Positions 20,614-33,110 of a stretch of DNA of 64,000 nt are shown in pieces. This DNA comes from Eonycteris spelaea. Its lineage: Eukaryota; Chordata; Mammalia; Chiroptera; Pteropodidae. How positions within the stretch are numbered: position 1 is the first letter of the stretch; each line of letters begins with the position of its first letter. Location: contig PUFA01000070.1 of the NCBI GenBank assembly GCA_003508835.1, forward strand, positions 8,383,001-8,447,000. Reading direction: 5' to 3'. The notes below the pieces were generated by a model, which did no database searches, was not told the origin of the DNA, and worked only from the letters and a program-made list of their open reading frames with translations. The position numbers and the translations under genes are program-made.

Positions 20614-23189
20614 TTGGGTTTTTCCTCTAACTTGATGACATTTGAAGGTGAAAATAAGTTTTTATATCCATCTTACTCTCATGTAATCCCAGCTTTTTCT
20701 TCCTGTGGTATAGTCACTTAAAGGTCATTTCCTTCTTTTTATCTTCTGCTGTCTGAATTAAAATCTCCTTAGAAAGGACTTTCATACTTCATGCTTTGAA
20801 CCTGAACTTATATTTGTCTACATGTATATTTTACATATTGGTCTATGCATACAACCTGGGAAACACATGGAAGTGGGGTGTCTATTCTGTGGAACATTTC
20901 TTTTGGAGTATGGGTTTTTGGCTACTTATGAGGTCTGATGTTTTAAAAAATCCAAGGATTAGCCTTAGAATTGGGATCTGGTATGCCTGGTCACTTTTGG
21001 GCCAACAAATTGAGAATGTCTATTCTGGGGCACTATATGAAACCAGACATGTCATTCTCTTCCACAAAAACATTTTGCACTGAAGGGGAAACCTGTTAAA
21101 TCTATCTGTATGGTCCTTTGATGTGGAAACATAAATAAACTGTAAGAAAGGGATAATGTGTTTTAACATGTTCTGTTGAAATATTTAAAATCCTGCCTGT
21201 TATCCCTGTGGAAGAAATATAGAATATATTTCTGGAGGGGGAAATTGGTCATTTCCAGAAGTCATAGATAATATTTTACTTAACACTAAACTAACTTATC
21301 TGTTCATTATATGGCTTGTATATTTATGTGGATGACTGCTCTAAGATTACTTAAGAAAATAGCTGCCTGGCAACATAAAAGTGCAGATATTAAAATGAAT
21401 TGCATGCCTTCCAAACTATATCTATTACTTGGCTAAATTTAGAACCATGTAGAACTCCTGTAGAATTGAAATCGCTGGGGATTTTAATAGTCAAGATAGA
21501 AAATATTCAGCTTTTTGGCATGAGGAAGAAGAAAGGTGTAGCTTCAAATTAATTTTTGCACTGTCACCCAGACTTCTTAATTAACATAGAGTCCCCTGAA
21601 AAGTCAGAACTGTTCTGAGAATTTTATGTCATTGTTGCTGAAAATTTGTTAGAGCCTAGGTCCTGGGTGTGAAAGAGATAAATTTTTTCCCCCTCCTAGG
21701 TGAATAGATGGAGGCTATTTAGTATCCTTTCCTTAGTCTCCCCAAATTATCTTTGATATGTGCAGTTCTTATACTTCACTTGAAAGGATGAGGTAGTATA
21801 CCTGAGCTAGAGATCAGGTGAGCATTACACTTGGGTACTCGTGGGTGAATTTTATGACACTGTAATTGTTTTACATGTGTGTGACTTCAGACACTAGTGT
21901 AGAATATTTTGAAGAGAAACTTAGTTATTTCATTTATATGTACATGTAATGTGAACATCTTTGGATGAGTTAGGTAGGACCTCAACATAAGAAACAACAA
22001 ATAAAAGGAATGGTTATTTTGACTGACTAATCTTAATATAGTTAACAAGGAGTAAGATTTAACGTAGCATGAATATGATGTGTTTACTATCTGTTTTGAC
22101 AATCAAAAATGTAGGACTTTGTTGCTGGAAATTTTAAGGACACTGGAAAAAATGCCAAAGAATTATTATAAACAAAGAAAAACATGAAAAATTTTTTTTT
22201 TTTTGGATCCTGGATTTATACAAATTGTGATATGTTTAAAATTGAAAAACAAAATCTACATATTACTCTCATTGAATTAAGCCTGCGTGCTTCTCCCCAC
22301 CTCCTTTCCTTCCTGCTGGGGCTTCCATCCTTGGAGAAATGACCTGCCCTCATGGGACTTACTGTTTAGTGAGAGGCAAAATGTTACAAATGAGAGGTTA
22401 TCTTTATTTATAAGCAACATGTATTTCTCATATAATTAAAGGAAAAAATCAGTTACTTAAAAATATTCTCTAAAAGGATAAAGGGGCTATAAATTAACTC
22501 TTTAAATTTCTATGTATTCCAATAGACTTGTTCTGCGGTGGTCTTGATTTGGCTCTAGTTAGGAGGTGAGTTTCCTGGGTTTTTTGGCTATTTCTTTGGA
22601 TAATCTCTCTCTTTATATTACAGCTGAAGTTTTTGTTAAATCAGTTTAATATATTTAATCAGTTACTTAGCTAACAAAATTTCTGTTTAAACCTAATGAT
22701 ATATAATTCTGTTTCTGTGAAAGAATATAAATATGCCCATTTGAACTTTGGGAGGAAAAGCTTGTGCTTATTATTAGCTTGCCTTAACTTACTGGAGACT
22801 TGACATTTTGATGTCACAAAAGGGATCTCTGCAAAATTTGAAGAAATAATATATACTTTTACTAGACTAAAAACTTTATTTTAGCACAAAGTAGCCCTTA
22901 GGGTGACAGAGAAGAATTGCATTTTTTTCTCCCTGGGTTCCAGGATTGTTCAGAGACAGCTTGAGTGCCATATAAAGTCTGTGGGTTCCAAATTTTTTGT
23001 GTATTGAAGGAACTTACTGGCTAGCTGTGGAGATAAACTGGGAATGTTTAATGATCGGAACAATAGATATAATGGATTAGATTCTGTAATATTAATGGAA
23101 TGGAATGGAATTTAGTTGAGTCTAATTGTGTATACAAACGAGAAAGAAGAGACAAGAGATAGAGAAAGGTAGGGAAAAGGTAAGAATTG
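20614..23189. other. Intron sequence, no repeat recognised
   Basis: About 2.6 kb of AT-rich sequence in which I recognise no transposon, RNA gene or exon. A frame of 95 codons at 20796-21083 has no domain-like pattern and no convincing splice sites, and is taken as chance. A T-run of 14 lies at 22191-22204, and a short tggaa-type run at 23093-23110. Confidence 0.45.
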
Positions 23190-24040
23190 AACTGGATTTT
23201 TATTATAGAAATTTTTAAATATTCAAAATCAGTGGGAATAGTAAAGTGAACCCACATATATAGTTACTAGTTTATGGCTAATCTTGTTTGATCTGTACTC
23301 CTACCACACCTGTTTTCTGATTATTTTGAAGCAAATCTGTGATGTATTATTTAATCATAAATACTTCAAATATGTCTCTAAAAATAAAGACTTTAAAAAA
23401 CATAATACCAATACTATTCACACATCTAAGATAACAATAATTCCTTAATATTAAATATCTGATATTCATATTTCCCTGATTGCATCATAATTTTTAAAAC
23501 AGCCTGTATGTTTAAATAGGATCCAAATAAAGTATGTACCTTTTTGTTGGTCAATATACTTTAAAATCTCTTAATCTAAAAGATTTCCCCTCCTTTTTTT
23601 TTTTCTTTGTAATTTATTTGTTGAAAAAACTGTATCATCTGTTCGATAGACTTTCCCACAGATGGATTTGGTGATCAGCATAGTGATGTCATCTAACATG
23701 TTTCTCTGTCCCCTGTATTTCCTTCAAACTGGCAGTTATATCTAGAGATTTGATCAGATTCAGATTCACTGTTTTTGGTTAGAATACTTTATAGTGTATT
23801 TACATTAGGAAGAAGTGTGTGACTTCTGTTAGTCTCTTTTTTATGATGTCAGCAGCCATGGAGATCATTGTCTATACCACTTACTTCATTAAACTTCACA
23901 AGGGGTTACAAAATGGTGATTTTCAAATTCTATTTCTGAATTTATTTTAGCTAAAATACTATTATAAGGAGATACATCCTCTCATCACCTATTTGGTTAC
24001 TCTGAGGTACAACTTGTATAAGAAAGACAAGACAAATGTT
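23190..24040 (-). mobile_element. Old L1 (L1M-type) 3' region, antisense
   Basis: In reversed order of an L1M 3' region: tgaagcaaatctgtgatgta, aaacataataccaatactat, acaataattccttaatatta, ataggatccaaataaagtat, gtttctctgtcccctgtatt, ttatatctagagatttgatc, atgatgtcagcagccatgga, aaggggttacaaaatggtga. No ORF. It is a different subtype from 18797-20118 but the same general class. Confidence 0.75.
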
Positions 24041-24540
24041 TGAATCTTTTAATTAACAGTTCTTACCATTTTCAAAATAATGACTTTGCTAACTAACATC
24101 CTGCAAAGGTGACTGATAAGTTTCATTTTAATTGTCATTATGAACTCTCCAGTTTAAGCATGTTTATGCCAACTTCAGTTTCATCTCTATTGATATCTCA
24201 GTGATTGGCTTACGTTGGCAAAGAGTATCTGGATACTCTTTGATACTTCTTTGTTTTCTCGCTGACATGATATCCTGAGATCATCTGTTACTTTTTATTT
24301 CTGGGTTTGTTTCAGTCATTGCCCCTGAAGCCTTGGTTTCTTTATGGGGAAATGATGTTTCGAGACCACGGTCTGTGTGCAAGAGTAGTTATTTGCTTAC
24401 TGGGTTGGTCATTGTTTCTTGCCATTTTCAGTGAACAGGGCTATGAAATAAGGTGGCTTTTTAAAAAGTGTATCACAAACTCATATCAATATTCTCCATT
24501 CACAGTCAGAAGTATAGATTTTGTTAATTTAACACCTTCA
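24041..24540. other. Intron sequence, nothing recognised
   Basis: About 500 nt between two antisense L1 fragments. A 90-codon frame (24307-24579) partly overlaps it and shows no recognisable domain; it runs into L1 sequence and is judged chance. Confidence 0.4.
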
Positions 24541-25320
24541 ATCTTACAGAGATTTGCATTTTTCAGATTACAAAAGTAATATGTATTCATTGTAAGAAAT
24601 TTAAATAAATCAAAAGAATATAAGGTAAAAGGTGAACATCGTGCCCTACCCTAGAATCACTAGTTAACCATTTAACATAAATAACTCAATAGGCTTTATA
24701 GTGGGTATCTTTTTTGTCAATTATAGATACCTGGTTTGGGCAGTTAAAATTTTGGGATCTTTTTTGGGGCTAGAGAAAGTATGGTGAGAAGTAATTCCTT
24801 ATGTGAAATAAAGATTCTTACACATTTTATATTTACTTTTTGAATTGGTATTACACATACAAGGTTCAAAAGTCTAAGGATAGAAGTAGAGTGAAGTTTT
24901 CTTCTTGCTCCTTTCATCTAAACTGTTCAGTTAAAAGTACATCAATAATTCTTTTATTCTTGTTTATATCTACAGAGTATTACAGGATACGTATGTCCTG
25001 TTTATTTTATCACTGTCTTACTAAATAGCATTTCGAATTTTTCCTAGTCTTTTGCAGTTACAAATGGTACTGGATGAATAACTGCACATATATCATTTTG
25101 CATATTTGGAATAATAATTATTAAGATAAACTTCTAAAGGTGTATATTTTTGTAATTTTTATGGGTATTGTAAAATTGCCTTCCAAAACATATGCACTTT
25201 ACATTTCTACCAGTATTGATTCAGGATTTGGGAAAGAAGGTTTAGTTATGGTGCATTATGCAAAATCACCAATTTTTTATTCATGTTTGTTTACAGTGAA
25301 GCACTCAATATTGAATTGGA
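24541..25320 (-). mobile_element. Old L1 (L1ME-like) fragments, antisense
   Basis: tacaaaagtaatatgtattc begins the 'aaagtaatacatgttcattg' block seen in antisense L1ME 3' regions. Later blocks (attattaagataaacttcta, attgtaaaattgccttccaa, ctttacatttctaccagta) match the ORF2 C-terminal region read backwards. Very decayed; possibly two overlapping copies. Confidence 0.55.
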
Positions 25321-25369
25321 TTTAACCTTGTTGATTAAACACACCATTAATTGAGTGCCTCTGAAGGAA

Positions 25370-25490
25370 TATAGTCTCTGCTCTCCATTGTATGCAAATA
25401 GCAGATTACCTTTACCTAAGCTATCAGAGAAGGCTTTCTAGAGGAACAAAGTCTTGAAGGACAAGGGGGGCTGGGGAAATTCTAGATTAG
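25370..25490 (-). mobile_element. L2 LINE, antisense, left piece
   Basis: atagtctctgctctccattg, cagagaaggctttctagagg and aagtcttgaaggacaagg match the reversed L2 3' end ('gtccctgccctcatggag', 'ggaaggcttcctggagga', 'gtcttgaaggatgaatag'). L2 resumes at 26819 after a 1.3 kb hAT element. Confidence 0.65.
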
Positions 25491-26810
25491 CAGTTCAAAC
25501 TTTTTTGGTCTCTAATCTTTTACCTCTTTGAAAAATTCTTACAGGTCACAAAGAACTTTTATTTATGTGGGCTATATTTACCAATATTTACTGTATTAGA
25601 AATTAAAACTAAGAAAGTATTTAAATATTTATTAATTTATTAAAATAAGCTCCTTATGCTTTAATATAGAACACATTTTTTAATGAAAATAATTTTTGCA
25701 TGTCTCTTTAATGTCTAGTGTAATAGAAGACAGCTCGGATTCTCATATATGCATTTGCATTCAGTCTGTTGCAGTATGTCATTTTGGTTAAAGTAGGTGA
25801 AGAAAATCCAACTTCAGCAATACATAGTTGGGGAGGAGAAGAATTTTTAAATATTTCTTCAAGTAATTATGGGTATTCTTTGATACTATATACAAACTCA
25901 ACAAGTGGTAGTTTCTTAAAGGTTAGTTGCAATGTAGAATCTAAAACCATGTTAATGAACTTCTGTGCTTGATTAATACTAAAATTCATTTGTCTGTCTT
26001 GTACATTGAATAGATCATTTACCCATGTGTGATTTTGAAACATCATGAATTAATCAATTGGAAAATTTTGGTTCATTGAGTTATGCAGATCTTCCAAATG
26101 TTTGACGCAGTTCATTATACAATTAAAAAAACAATCCTATTCATTAATATCACCACCATTTCATCAGTAAATTCTTAAAGTATTGAGAAGTTGTCTGCAG
26201 ATATACATTTGCAAAATTGCGATTTTAGCTTAAAAGCTTGAATTTTATCACTGGCAGCAAATGTTATCATTTGTGGGGTTTTTTTTTTTTTCGAAGTAAC
26301 AGGCTCACTTTGTTCATTTTTGTGAAAAATATTCCCCAACTCTGAAAACCATAATTTTTGGTTGCATACTCAAAAAATATAGTGTTCCATGATAAAAGCA
26401 GCTAGTTCAGCTTGCAGCTCGGTTGGTTTTTCTCAAGACATTTGTATTTTGATATACAGCAAAAGTGCTTTATATTATTTTCCATTTGATCATTTAGACT
26501 ATTAAAAAGACATGTACTCAAGGATGGAAATATAAAATTATTAATTTTTACTTCTCTATCAAGGGCATTCATAAATAAAATTTATCTTTTTTAAACTGCA
26601 AGTGTGGGGTAGTAAAGAATATGATATTACTAGTATAGTTTGACGCATCTGCCTCGATTTATGCTAAAGCACTAAAAGTTATACCTACATTGTTTTTGTC
26701 ACCATGGTGAAAAAGACAACATCTTAATGTTATTATGAAAAATAACATTGTGGTATTATGAAAATCATTCAACTTCTTAGCCCTCCTAAGACTACACTAG
26801 GCCTGTTGTT
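25491..26810. mobile_element. Charlie-like hAT element, about 1.3 kb
   Basis: Starts cagttcaaacttttttggtc, a hAT-Charlie type terminus. It continues through ctttgaaaaattcttacagg, aagaacttttatttatgtgg, gtctctttaatgtctagtg and ggtagtttcttaaaggttag, blocks shared with the shorter relative at 41451-41949. Flanks ctagattag (25482-25490) and ctagatag (26811-26818) look like an 8-bp target duplication with one extra base. The inner 600 nt has no shorter-copy match and may be the decayed antisense transposase region, but no frame is recognisable. It lies within an antisense L2. Confidence 0.65.
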
Positions 26811-26818
26811 CTAGATAG

Positions 26819-27130
26819 AAGATGCATTATATATCCAGAGACACTGAGGTGAGAAGAAGCATAGCTTTCTAGGTCAACCAAAAGTAATTTGTGGTGGAAC
26901 TCAGTATACATGAAGAGAGAAAAAATGTAGTCAGAGCCAGATCATAAAGGAATTTAAGTACCCTGCTAAAGAGTACAGATTTTTATTCTGTAGGTAGTGA
27001 AGAATCTTTGAAGAAATTTAAGTGTGAGAGGCATTGTACATGCATATATACATGTATGGTAGGGTTGTGGGTGGGTGATGCTATCATATATGTATTTTTC
27101 AAAGATCACCTTTATCACAGTGTGTCTTGT
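26819..27130 (-). mobile_element. L2 LINE, antisense, right piece
   Basis: Continues reversed L2: gtcagagccagatcataaag, gaatttaagtaccctgctaa, tacagatttttattctgtag, tcaaagatcacctttatcac, equivalent to 'gggccagatcatggagggcc', 'tttggactttatcctgtag' and 'aaagatcactctggc'. Confidence 0.7.
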
Positions 27131-27410
27131 GATAAGGAGGCCAATGGAAAATGATGAGGTGCTAAACTAAGGCAATGACTTGGTCATGGAGCTACAGAGG
27201 GCCAGGCTTTACAGACCAATGCAGGGGTTAGAGCTTGTCATTCTTAAAATAGAACCTAAGCCTAGCAGCATCTGTTGGTTGGCTGGATAGGCAAGAGCAC
27301 AACCAGCAGTGTCCCTCATCACAGCAGTTCTAAGCTGTCCCCTTAAAGACTCTTGTATAGGCAATTTTCTCTGGGAGTAAACCTAATCAAACACCAGAAA
27401 TACTCTAGAA
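27131..27410. other. Intron sequence, nothing recognised
   Basis: About 280 nt between the L2 and the next antisense L1; no repeat or exon recognised. Confidence 0.4.
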
Positions 27411-28130
27411 TCTCTTTTGCAAAAATGGCTTTCATAGGTAATCAGTATTCTGACTTATATTACCGTGGATTAGTTTTATCTGGTTTTGAATTTCAGGGTG
27501 AATAGAATCATATAGTATACTCATTTGTGTCCAACATTGTCTTTGAGATTCATGAATGTAGTTGCACATAGCAATGGTTGTTCTTTATCATTGCTATGTA
27601 ATATTCCATTGTGTGACTATACCATAAGTTTCCCATTGAGTTTTCCAGCTGTCGTGAATAAATAATACGGCTATTAACATTTTTGTACATGCCTTCATAG
27701 ACATAAGACACTCACTTCTATTGGTTATATACCCAGGATGGAATTGCTAGTTCATGGGATATATGTATGTTAAAGTACTACAGTTTTCCAAAGTGGTTGT
27801 ATAAATTTATTCTCTTGTCAGCAGTCTTTGACAAGATTGTGCTGTATCTTTGATTACACTTAGTACTGTTCTTTTAATTTTAGCTAGTCTATTGGGGGTG
27901 TAGTGATATCTTCTTGTAGCTTTAATTTGCATTCCCTCATGACAATTGATGTAGAATATCTTTTCATATGCATATTAGCCTTTTAAGTATCCTCTTGTGA
28001 AGTGTCTGTTGAACTTTGTCCATTTTAAAAATTGAGTTGTCTTTTTTCTTATTGATTTGTAGAAATTCTTTGTATATTTTGCATATAAGTCCTTTGTGGG
28101 ATATATATTTTATACTATTTCCCACATTTA
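27411..28130 (-). mobile_element. L1 LINE, ORF2 3' part, antisense
   Basis: Reversed L1 ORF2 blocks in order: aggtaatcagtattctgact, tgagattcatgaatgtagtt, tgtaatattccattgtgtga, cccaggatggaattgctagt, cagttttccaaagtggttgt, taatttgcattccctcatga, ttgtagaaattctttgtata. No open frame survives. Confidence 0.85.
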
Positions 28131-28340
28131 CATGTGGGATAGATGAAGGAGCAAATTAATGAATCTGTGCATTCTTCTGGGATTCTGTGATAATAAGTCT
28201 TATCAATGGAGGGTGATCCTGTATAGTGTTTAATTTTAGAGATTCCAGTTTGCTTACATGATGGGAATGCACATGCTGGTTTTGAGTGATCCATTAATGT
28301 TTTGAATTAGTCTTAGCTGATTGTAGGTATTCTGTTGTTT

Positions 28341-28391
28341 AATGCTGTGAAGTAAACCACCCCAAATCTTAGTGACTTAAAACAGTGATTT
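28341..28391 (+). mobile_element. Ancient repeat (same family as 12186-12345), left piece
   Basis: aagtaaaccaccccaaatct then tagtgacttaaaacagtgat. The element is cut by a Tigger-type transposon at 28392 and resumes at 29006. Confidence 0.6.
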
Positions 28392-29005
28392 CAGTAGTTT
28401 GCTCTTATCCACAGGGGACATATTCTAAGACCCCGAGCAGATGCCCGCAACCACAGATTATACAGAGCCCTATATATACTATGTTTTTTCCTATGCAAAC
28501 ATACCTAGGATATAAGTTTAATTTATAAATCAGGCACAGGAAGAGATTAACACAATAACTAATAATAAAATAGAATAGTTTTAACAATATTCTATAATGA
28601 AAGTTATGTGAATGTAGTTTTTGTCTCTCAAAATGTTATTGTACTGTATTCACCTTTTTACTTAAAGGAAGCACTTTACAACTTCTCTTTGGCATATCTG
28701 AATTGCCAGCATCACAGCTTTCGTGCTTTGTGGCCATTACTTTAACACAAGCACTTTGATGCCATGGTGGTCAACTTGATAACCGATGGCTACTCAGTGA
28801 TGGTAGCATATACAGCATGGATACACTGGACAACTGGATGACTCGTTGGGAGATGGAGCAGGATTTCATCATGATTTCATCATGCCACTCAGAATGACAT
28901 GCAGTTTAAAACTTAGAAATTGTTTATTTCTGGAATTTTCCATTAATATTTACAGACTGTAGTTGACTGTTGGTCACTGAAACTGTGGATAAGTGTGTGG
29001 TGGTG
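28392..29005 (+). mobile_element. Tigger-type (TcMar) transposon, about 610 bp
   Basis: Begins cagtagtttgctcttatcca and ends gtggataagtgtgtggtggt, a terminal inverted repeat in which ttatccaca mirrors tgtggataa. Inner blocks ctatatatactatgtttttt, caggcacaggaagagattaa and aactaataataaaatagaat fit the Tigger7/MER44-like group of non-autonomous elements. Mariner-class elements duplicate TA on insertion; that dinucleotide is blurred here. Two copies of gatttcatcat (28861-28882) are a small tandem duplication. Confidence 0.75.
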
Positions 29006-29440
29006 TCTGCTATATTTGCTTATGATTACCTGGACTGGTAGTTTCTGGCATGGCATGCCTCTCTATTCCACACGGTATCTGCAGGGTTCACTCATGTGTT
29101 TGTGGTTAGTTGGCACATTGGCCAGGGTCTAGTTGTACCTGAATAGCCTCATTCTAACATTGATCTGGAGCTGTCATCCATGGTGCTATGGCCTCTCCTG
29201 CAGGCCGTCTTGGCTTCCTTGCAGTGGTGGCCAGGTTCCAAGAGTGTGAGAGTGGAAGTTCTCTTAAGGCCTAGGTTCAGAAATTTTGGAGTGTCTCTCA
29301 TGCTGTGTTCTATTGGACAAAGCAAAGCAAATCACAAGGCCAGCTCAGATTTAAGGGGCAGAGAAATGAATTCTACTTCTTGATGTGAATTGCTGAAAGT
29401 AATTTGTGGCCATATAACCTGCAACAGTGGGCATTGTTAT
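29006..29440 (+). mobile_element. Ancient repeat (same family as 12186-12345), right piece
   Basis: Continues with gcagggttcactcatgtgtt, gtggttagttggcacattgg, ttcttttaaggcctaggttc-like text, ttctattggacaaagcaaag, cacaaggccagctcagattt and ttctacttcttgatgtga. This is the second half of a common mammalian repeat with 'cattctattggccaaagcaagtcacaaggccagcccagattc'. I think it is LTR- or MER-class but leave the family open. Confidence 0.6.
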
Positions 29441-31059
29441 TCCTTGTTCTACCCCCACCTTTCTTTCTCCCTCCTCCTTTCCATACCTTCTTCTTTCCCT
29501 TTCTTCCTTTTTAAAAAATGAATTGGCTAGTTCGTGGGTGGTGTGTTTTTGTTTTTTTGTTTTTTGTTTTTGTTTTTGTTTTACCATGACTTGTTTTTTT
29601 TTTGATGTTCATTTTAAAACAAACCTTACCTGTTAAAAGAATGTCTTCTGTGATTTTTGGTGTGACCAAGGACCAGATATTTTCAGGTTCTGACTTTACA
29701 ACTATTTTCCAAATTACCATAATAATACCAAACATGGGTTAATTCTGAAGAGATTAATTTATTTCCCAAGTGATTTTATTAATCCTTTTTTTTTTAAATT
29801 GATAATTGCTGAGAGTGAACACTACAGTCCTTTTACATGCTTCGTTCCTAACCCCTCTGTGCCTTTGTAGTCATCTGGAGTTACTAACATGGGCCTGAAG
29901 TGACTACTTTTTTCCCCCGGGTGCTCAGTGAAATCAGGTAGGAAAGCTTCATAGCAGGAGAAGGTGTCTGGATTGCACTTGTCTTGAGTAGACACTGTTT
30001 TATATATGAAATAAGAATTTTGGGCAAGGTGCAGATGTCAGTGACCTGTCAGCAGCCTATCAGTGTGAATCAGCTGAAGTCCTAGATGAGGTGACAATGT
30101 TGGCACAATGAGCTCTTTGCCCTGAGTTTATTGGGCTTCTCATTACGATAGCTGTCATAGCCCTTATTTTAGAGCAAAGTCAGAGTCATTGTTCAAGATT
30201 CAGGTGACTTTAAACATTATTTGTTTTGGAACAGGAAGGTCACTAGGAGTGTTGTGTTGTTTTTCAGATTACAGCCATTTTAGTGTGCCCGGGTGTTACA
30301 GTTAGGATATTTAAAACTTGTTTCCTGGTGACGGGAGGTTATTCTGCTTCTCCAAGTAAGTTTAATTAACTGTCTTGGGTCCCAGACAAGTAGATTTGTT
30401 AACTGTGGTTTCTGATTTATCAATTGCCCAAACCAATGATGATATGATAGGAATAGGAACTCAGAGTGGCATTTTATTGCAATAGATTGATGTTGGCTAC
30501 TAAATGCAGCTGATTAGAAGGCTAGGACAAGGTACCTGTTTTTCAGGTGACAGGATCATTATTAAGGCTTTATAGAACAAGTCAGATGGCTGAACTGAAT
30601 CTTCCTATTCCTATGAAGTTATCTTTCAGGTACTTGGAGTACTTCATAGAACTCTTATCAACCTTGATTCTTTCACAGGCGTTTGCAGCTTACACCAGTT
30701 AGCCTAGTTCTGGGAGTAGGCATTACTGCCTGCAATGCCGTGTCCACATCTTTGGCATTCATACCTCCTGAGAACATTGGATTTGGGCCCTACAGACCCA
30801 GAGAACAATGTTGCCAGATACGATTGCCGTCTTATTTTTTGAGGGCAAATTTTACCTTCAGAGAAAGGAAGGGAGCTTTTTGAGAATACAAAGCAGGTTG
30901 TTAGAATGAGAATACAGTGTTTTGACAAGTTGGCCATTTTATTGACTGTACAAAGAAAAAAAAAAAAAACTTTAAAAACCTAAGTGTACCTTAAAGGTAT
31001 TACTTAGCTTTTAAATGACTCAAACTATTAGAAAACTATTTCATTGTGTTTCAGGTACT
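29441..31059. other. Intron sequence, mostly unassigned
   Basis: Includes a GTTTTT/T-rich run at 29546-29582, an A-run at 30956-30969, and a candidate 3' splice site (ttgattctttcacag) ending at 30678 followed by a 67-codon open stretch (30683-30883) of higher GC than its surroundings. No donor with a good match follows, and the protein is not recognised. No transposon is recognised with confidence. Confidence 0.4.
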
Positions 31060-31720
31060 ATTTGGCATTGGAGGTAGAGATAATGAACAAAGCACAAAAG
31101 ATTTCTGCCCTCAAAGAGTTTTACATTCTTGTTTGAGAAAATAAACAATTTCAAATAAATAAATAAGATAGTTACAGCATAATGAAGAAAATAGATGTGA
31201 TGTGATTGAAAGTAAAGGAGAAAGGGATATTTTATATTGGGTGGTCAAGGAAGCCTCTTCTTAGTGATGTATGAACTGTTACTTGAGGGGAGGCAAACCC
31301 TGCATTTCCTTGATGGGAGAGGGTTCTGAGCACAAAAAACAACAAATACAAAGGCCTCGTGGGGAGTAAGTGGTTTAGTATGTTCAAGAATAGGCAGGGG
31401 CCAGATTTTGTAGGACTTTGTAAACCTTGCTTGGGATGATTTGAAGCCATTCATTGGAAGGATGAAGCTGGTTGAGGAAGAAAGATTTACATTTTAAAAA
31501 GATCGCTCATGCTTCTCTGGGGAGAACAGATACTGGAGTGCCCAGAGTGGAAGTAGAGAGATTAGTTAAGCTATTACATTTTATTAGGAAAACTGCAAGC
31601 TATCTGGCAGTTATGGAGGACGGCCAGCAGAAAGGAATTGAACTATCAGAAAGTGTTCTACTTTTAATTTTCGTAAGATTACAAAGAGGGCAAGAAAACC
31701 ATTCCCGCAGTAAGTACTAG
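31060..31720 (-). mobile_element. L2 LINE, antisense, 3' half
   Basis: Reversed L2 in order: aggtagagataatgaacaaa, ctgccctcaaagagttttac, gcaggggccagattttgtag, ggatgatttgaagccattca, aaagatcgctcatgcttctc, and gagtggaagtagagag. The two overlapping minus-strand frames near 31232-31454 are L2 shadows. The 82-codon plus-strand frame 31472-31720 is also within this L2 and not a gene. Confidence 0.75.
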
Positions 31721-32914
31721 TGTGTGCTTTGAATTATGTTGCTCTTGATTCTTTGAATCTAAAGTTGGGGAAGTGAGCTCTTAGTTTGGCAAAGTTCTTT
31801 ATTAATGTGAACCCATTATGCCCACTTAAAAATCTAGGCATGGCTTGAGGGCCTGTATGTGTGACCTTGGCAAAAAGCAACTAGTCATTTCTTTGCATAG
31901 GGAAAAATGAGGCATTTCCTGGGGACAAAATTCACCATGGGCAGGTAATGTTTCCGAACCAAGGTTGGTGATGAAACTGGAAAAGACAGTATCCTCTGGC
32001 CATGCTTCCCAACCCTAACCAAACTACCACACTTCTCTAAGGACCAAACCCTGAGGTTCAGGGCCTGTAAAGAACTAGAACTTTTTCATAGAAATTTTAG
32101 TACGATGTGGGGAAGGCTATCTTTGGTGATGTGATATTCATGGGATAGAGTTGTAAAATAAAATGGCGAGTTAAGGATATTTCCCACTTCAGCATAGAAC
32201 ACAGTGGGGCTTAGATATTTTGTGGACTTCCAAGAACAGACTGGCTTGGGCATGTTAAGGGGTCCAGTGGTGGCACTCAGCGTTTCTAAAGTGGATTAAG
32301 CACCAGCAACTTTCAGCCCTGTAATAGTATTAATAGTAATAATAAATATTACAGTTGGGATGAGGAGATATTAAATTATATGTTTGCAATGATTATTTCT
32401 ACTCAGAAGAAAATTCTGACTCTGGCTTCTTTACTTTTGCTTCTCACTTACTAAAAGATTCTAGATCTGCTATCTCAGTTTCTAAACTTGTGTAAAGGAT
32501 AGGGGGTAAAAAATAGCTGAAGAATTTAAGGATTAAGACTAGATGATTATATTAGATGATTATATTAGAAAGTAGACCAAGAACTGCTTGTAAGAAGGGG
32601 ATCAATAGAGGGGAAAGAACTAAATGAGCAGAGTTTTATTGTGAATCGAGAGTAGGGATGGACATAGAGGGTTCAGGGCAGGTAAGAGGAGAAACGTTGT
32701 GACCAAAAGGAATTGGGAAAGAATATGTTAGGAAGTTGCTATGGATTTTGAAATGGATGTCTTATTTTCTTTGAGAGTCTCAATATATTAAGATTTAAAT
32801 TGCTTTTAACTTACTTTTTTTTTTTTTTTTTTGAGGTTAGACTTGTTCCTTATATATGATGCCATTCCAGCCCAGGACTCATGGAGGCTGAACATTTATT
32901 CAGGTAATAATAGG
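31721..32914. other. Intron sequence, nothing recognised
   Basis: About 1.2 kb without a recognised repeat. Contains a 13-bp tandem duplication agatgattatatt at 32541-32566 and a T-run at 32816-32832. Confidence 0.4.
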
Positions 32915-33110
32915 TAACATTTATACAGCACTTTGTATGTATCAGGCAACAAATTAAGTGCTATATATTTGTATTCTTGTTTAATTCTCACATGACCTCA
33001 TGAGATTGGAAGAGTTACTATACTAATTTAATAGATGAAAAAATTGAGACAGAGACTATATCATTGAGTTCAGCTGAATTAAAATGCAAAAACTGCTGTA
33101 GTCGAAGTGA
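32915..33110 (+). mobile_element. MIR SINE (sense)
   Basis: Blocks ggtaacatttatacagcact, tgtatcaggcaacaaattaa, gtttaattctcacatgacct and aatagatgaaaaaattgaga follow the MIR core. Old and fixed. Confidence 0.75.

Noticed and set aside
20796..21083. 95-codon ORF as a possible small gene
   Set aside because: No recognisable domain, no Kozak-like context or splice sites of note; expected by chance in 64 kb.
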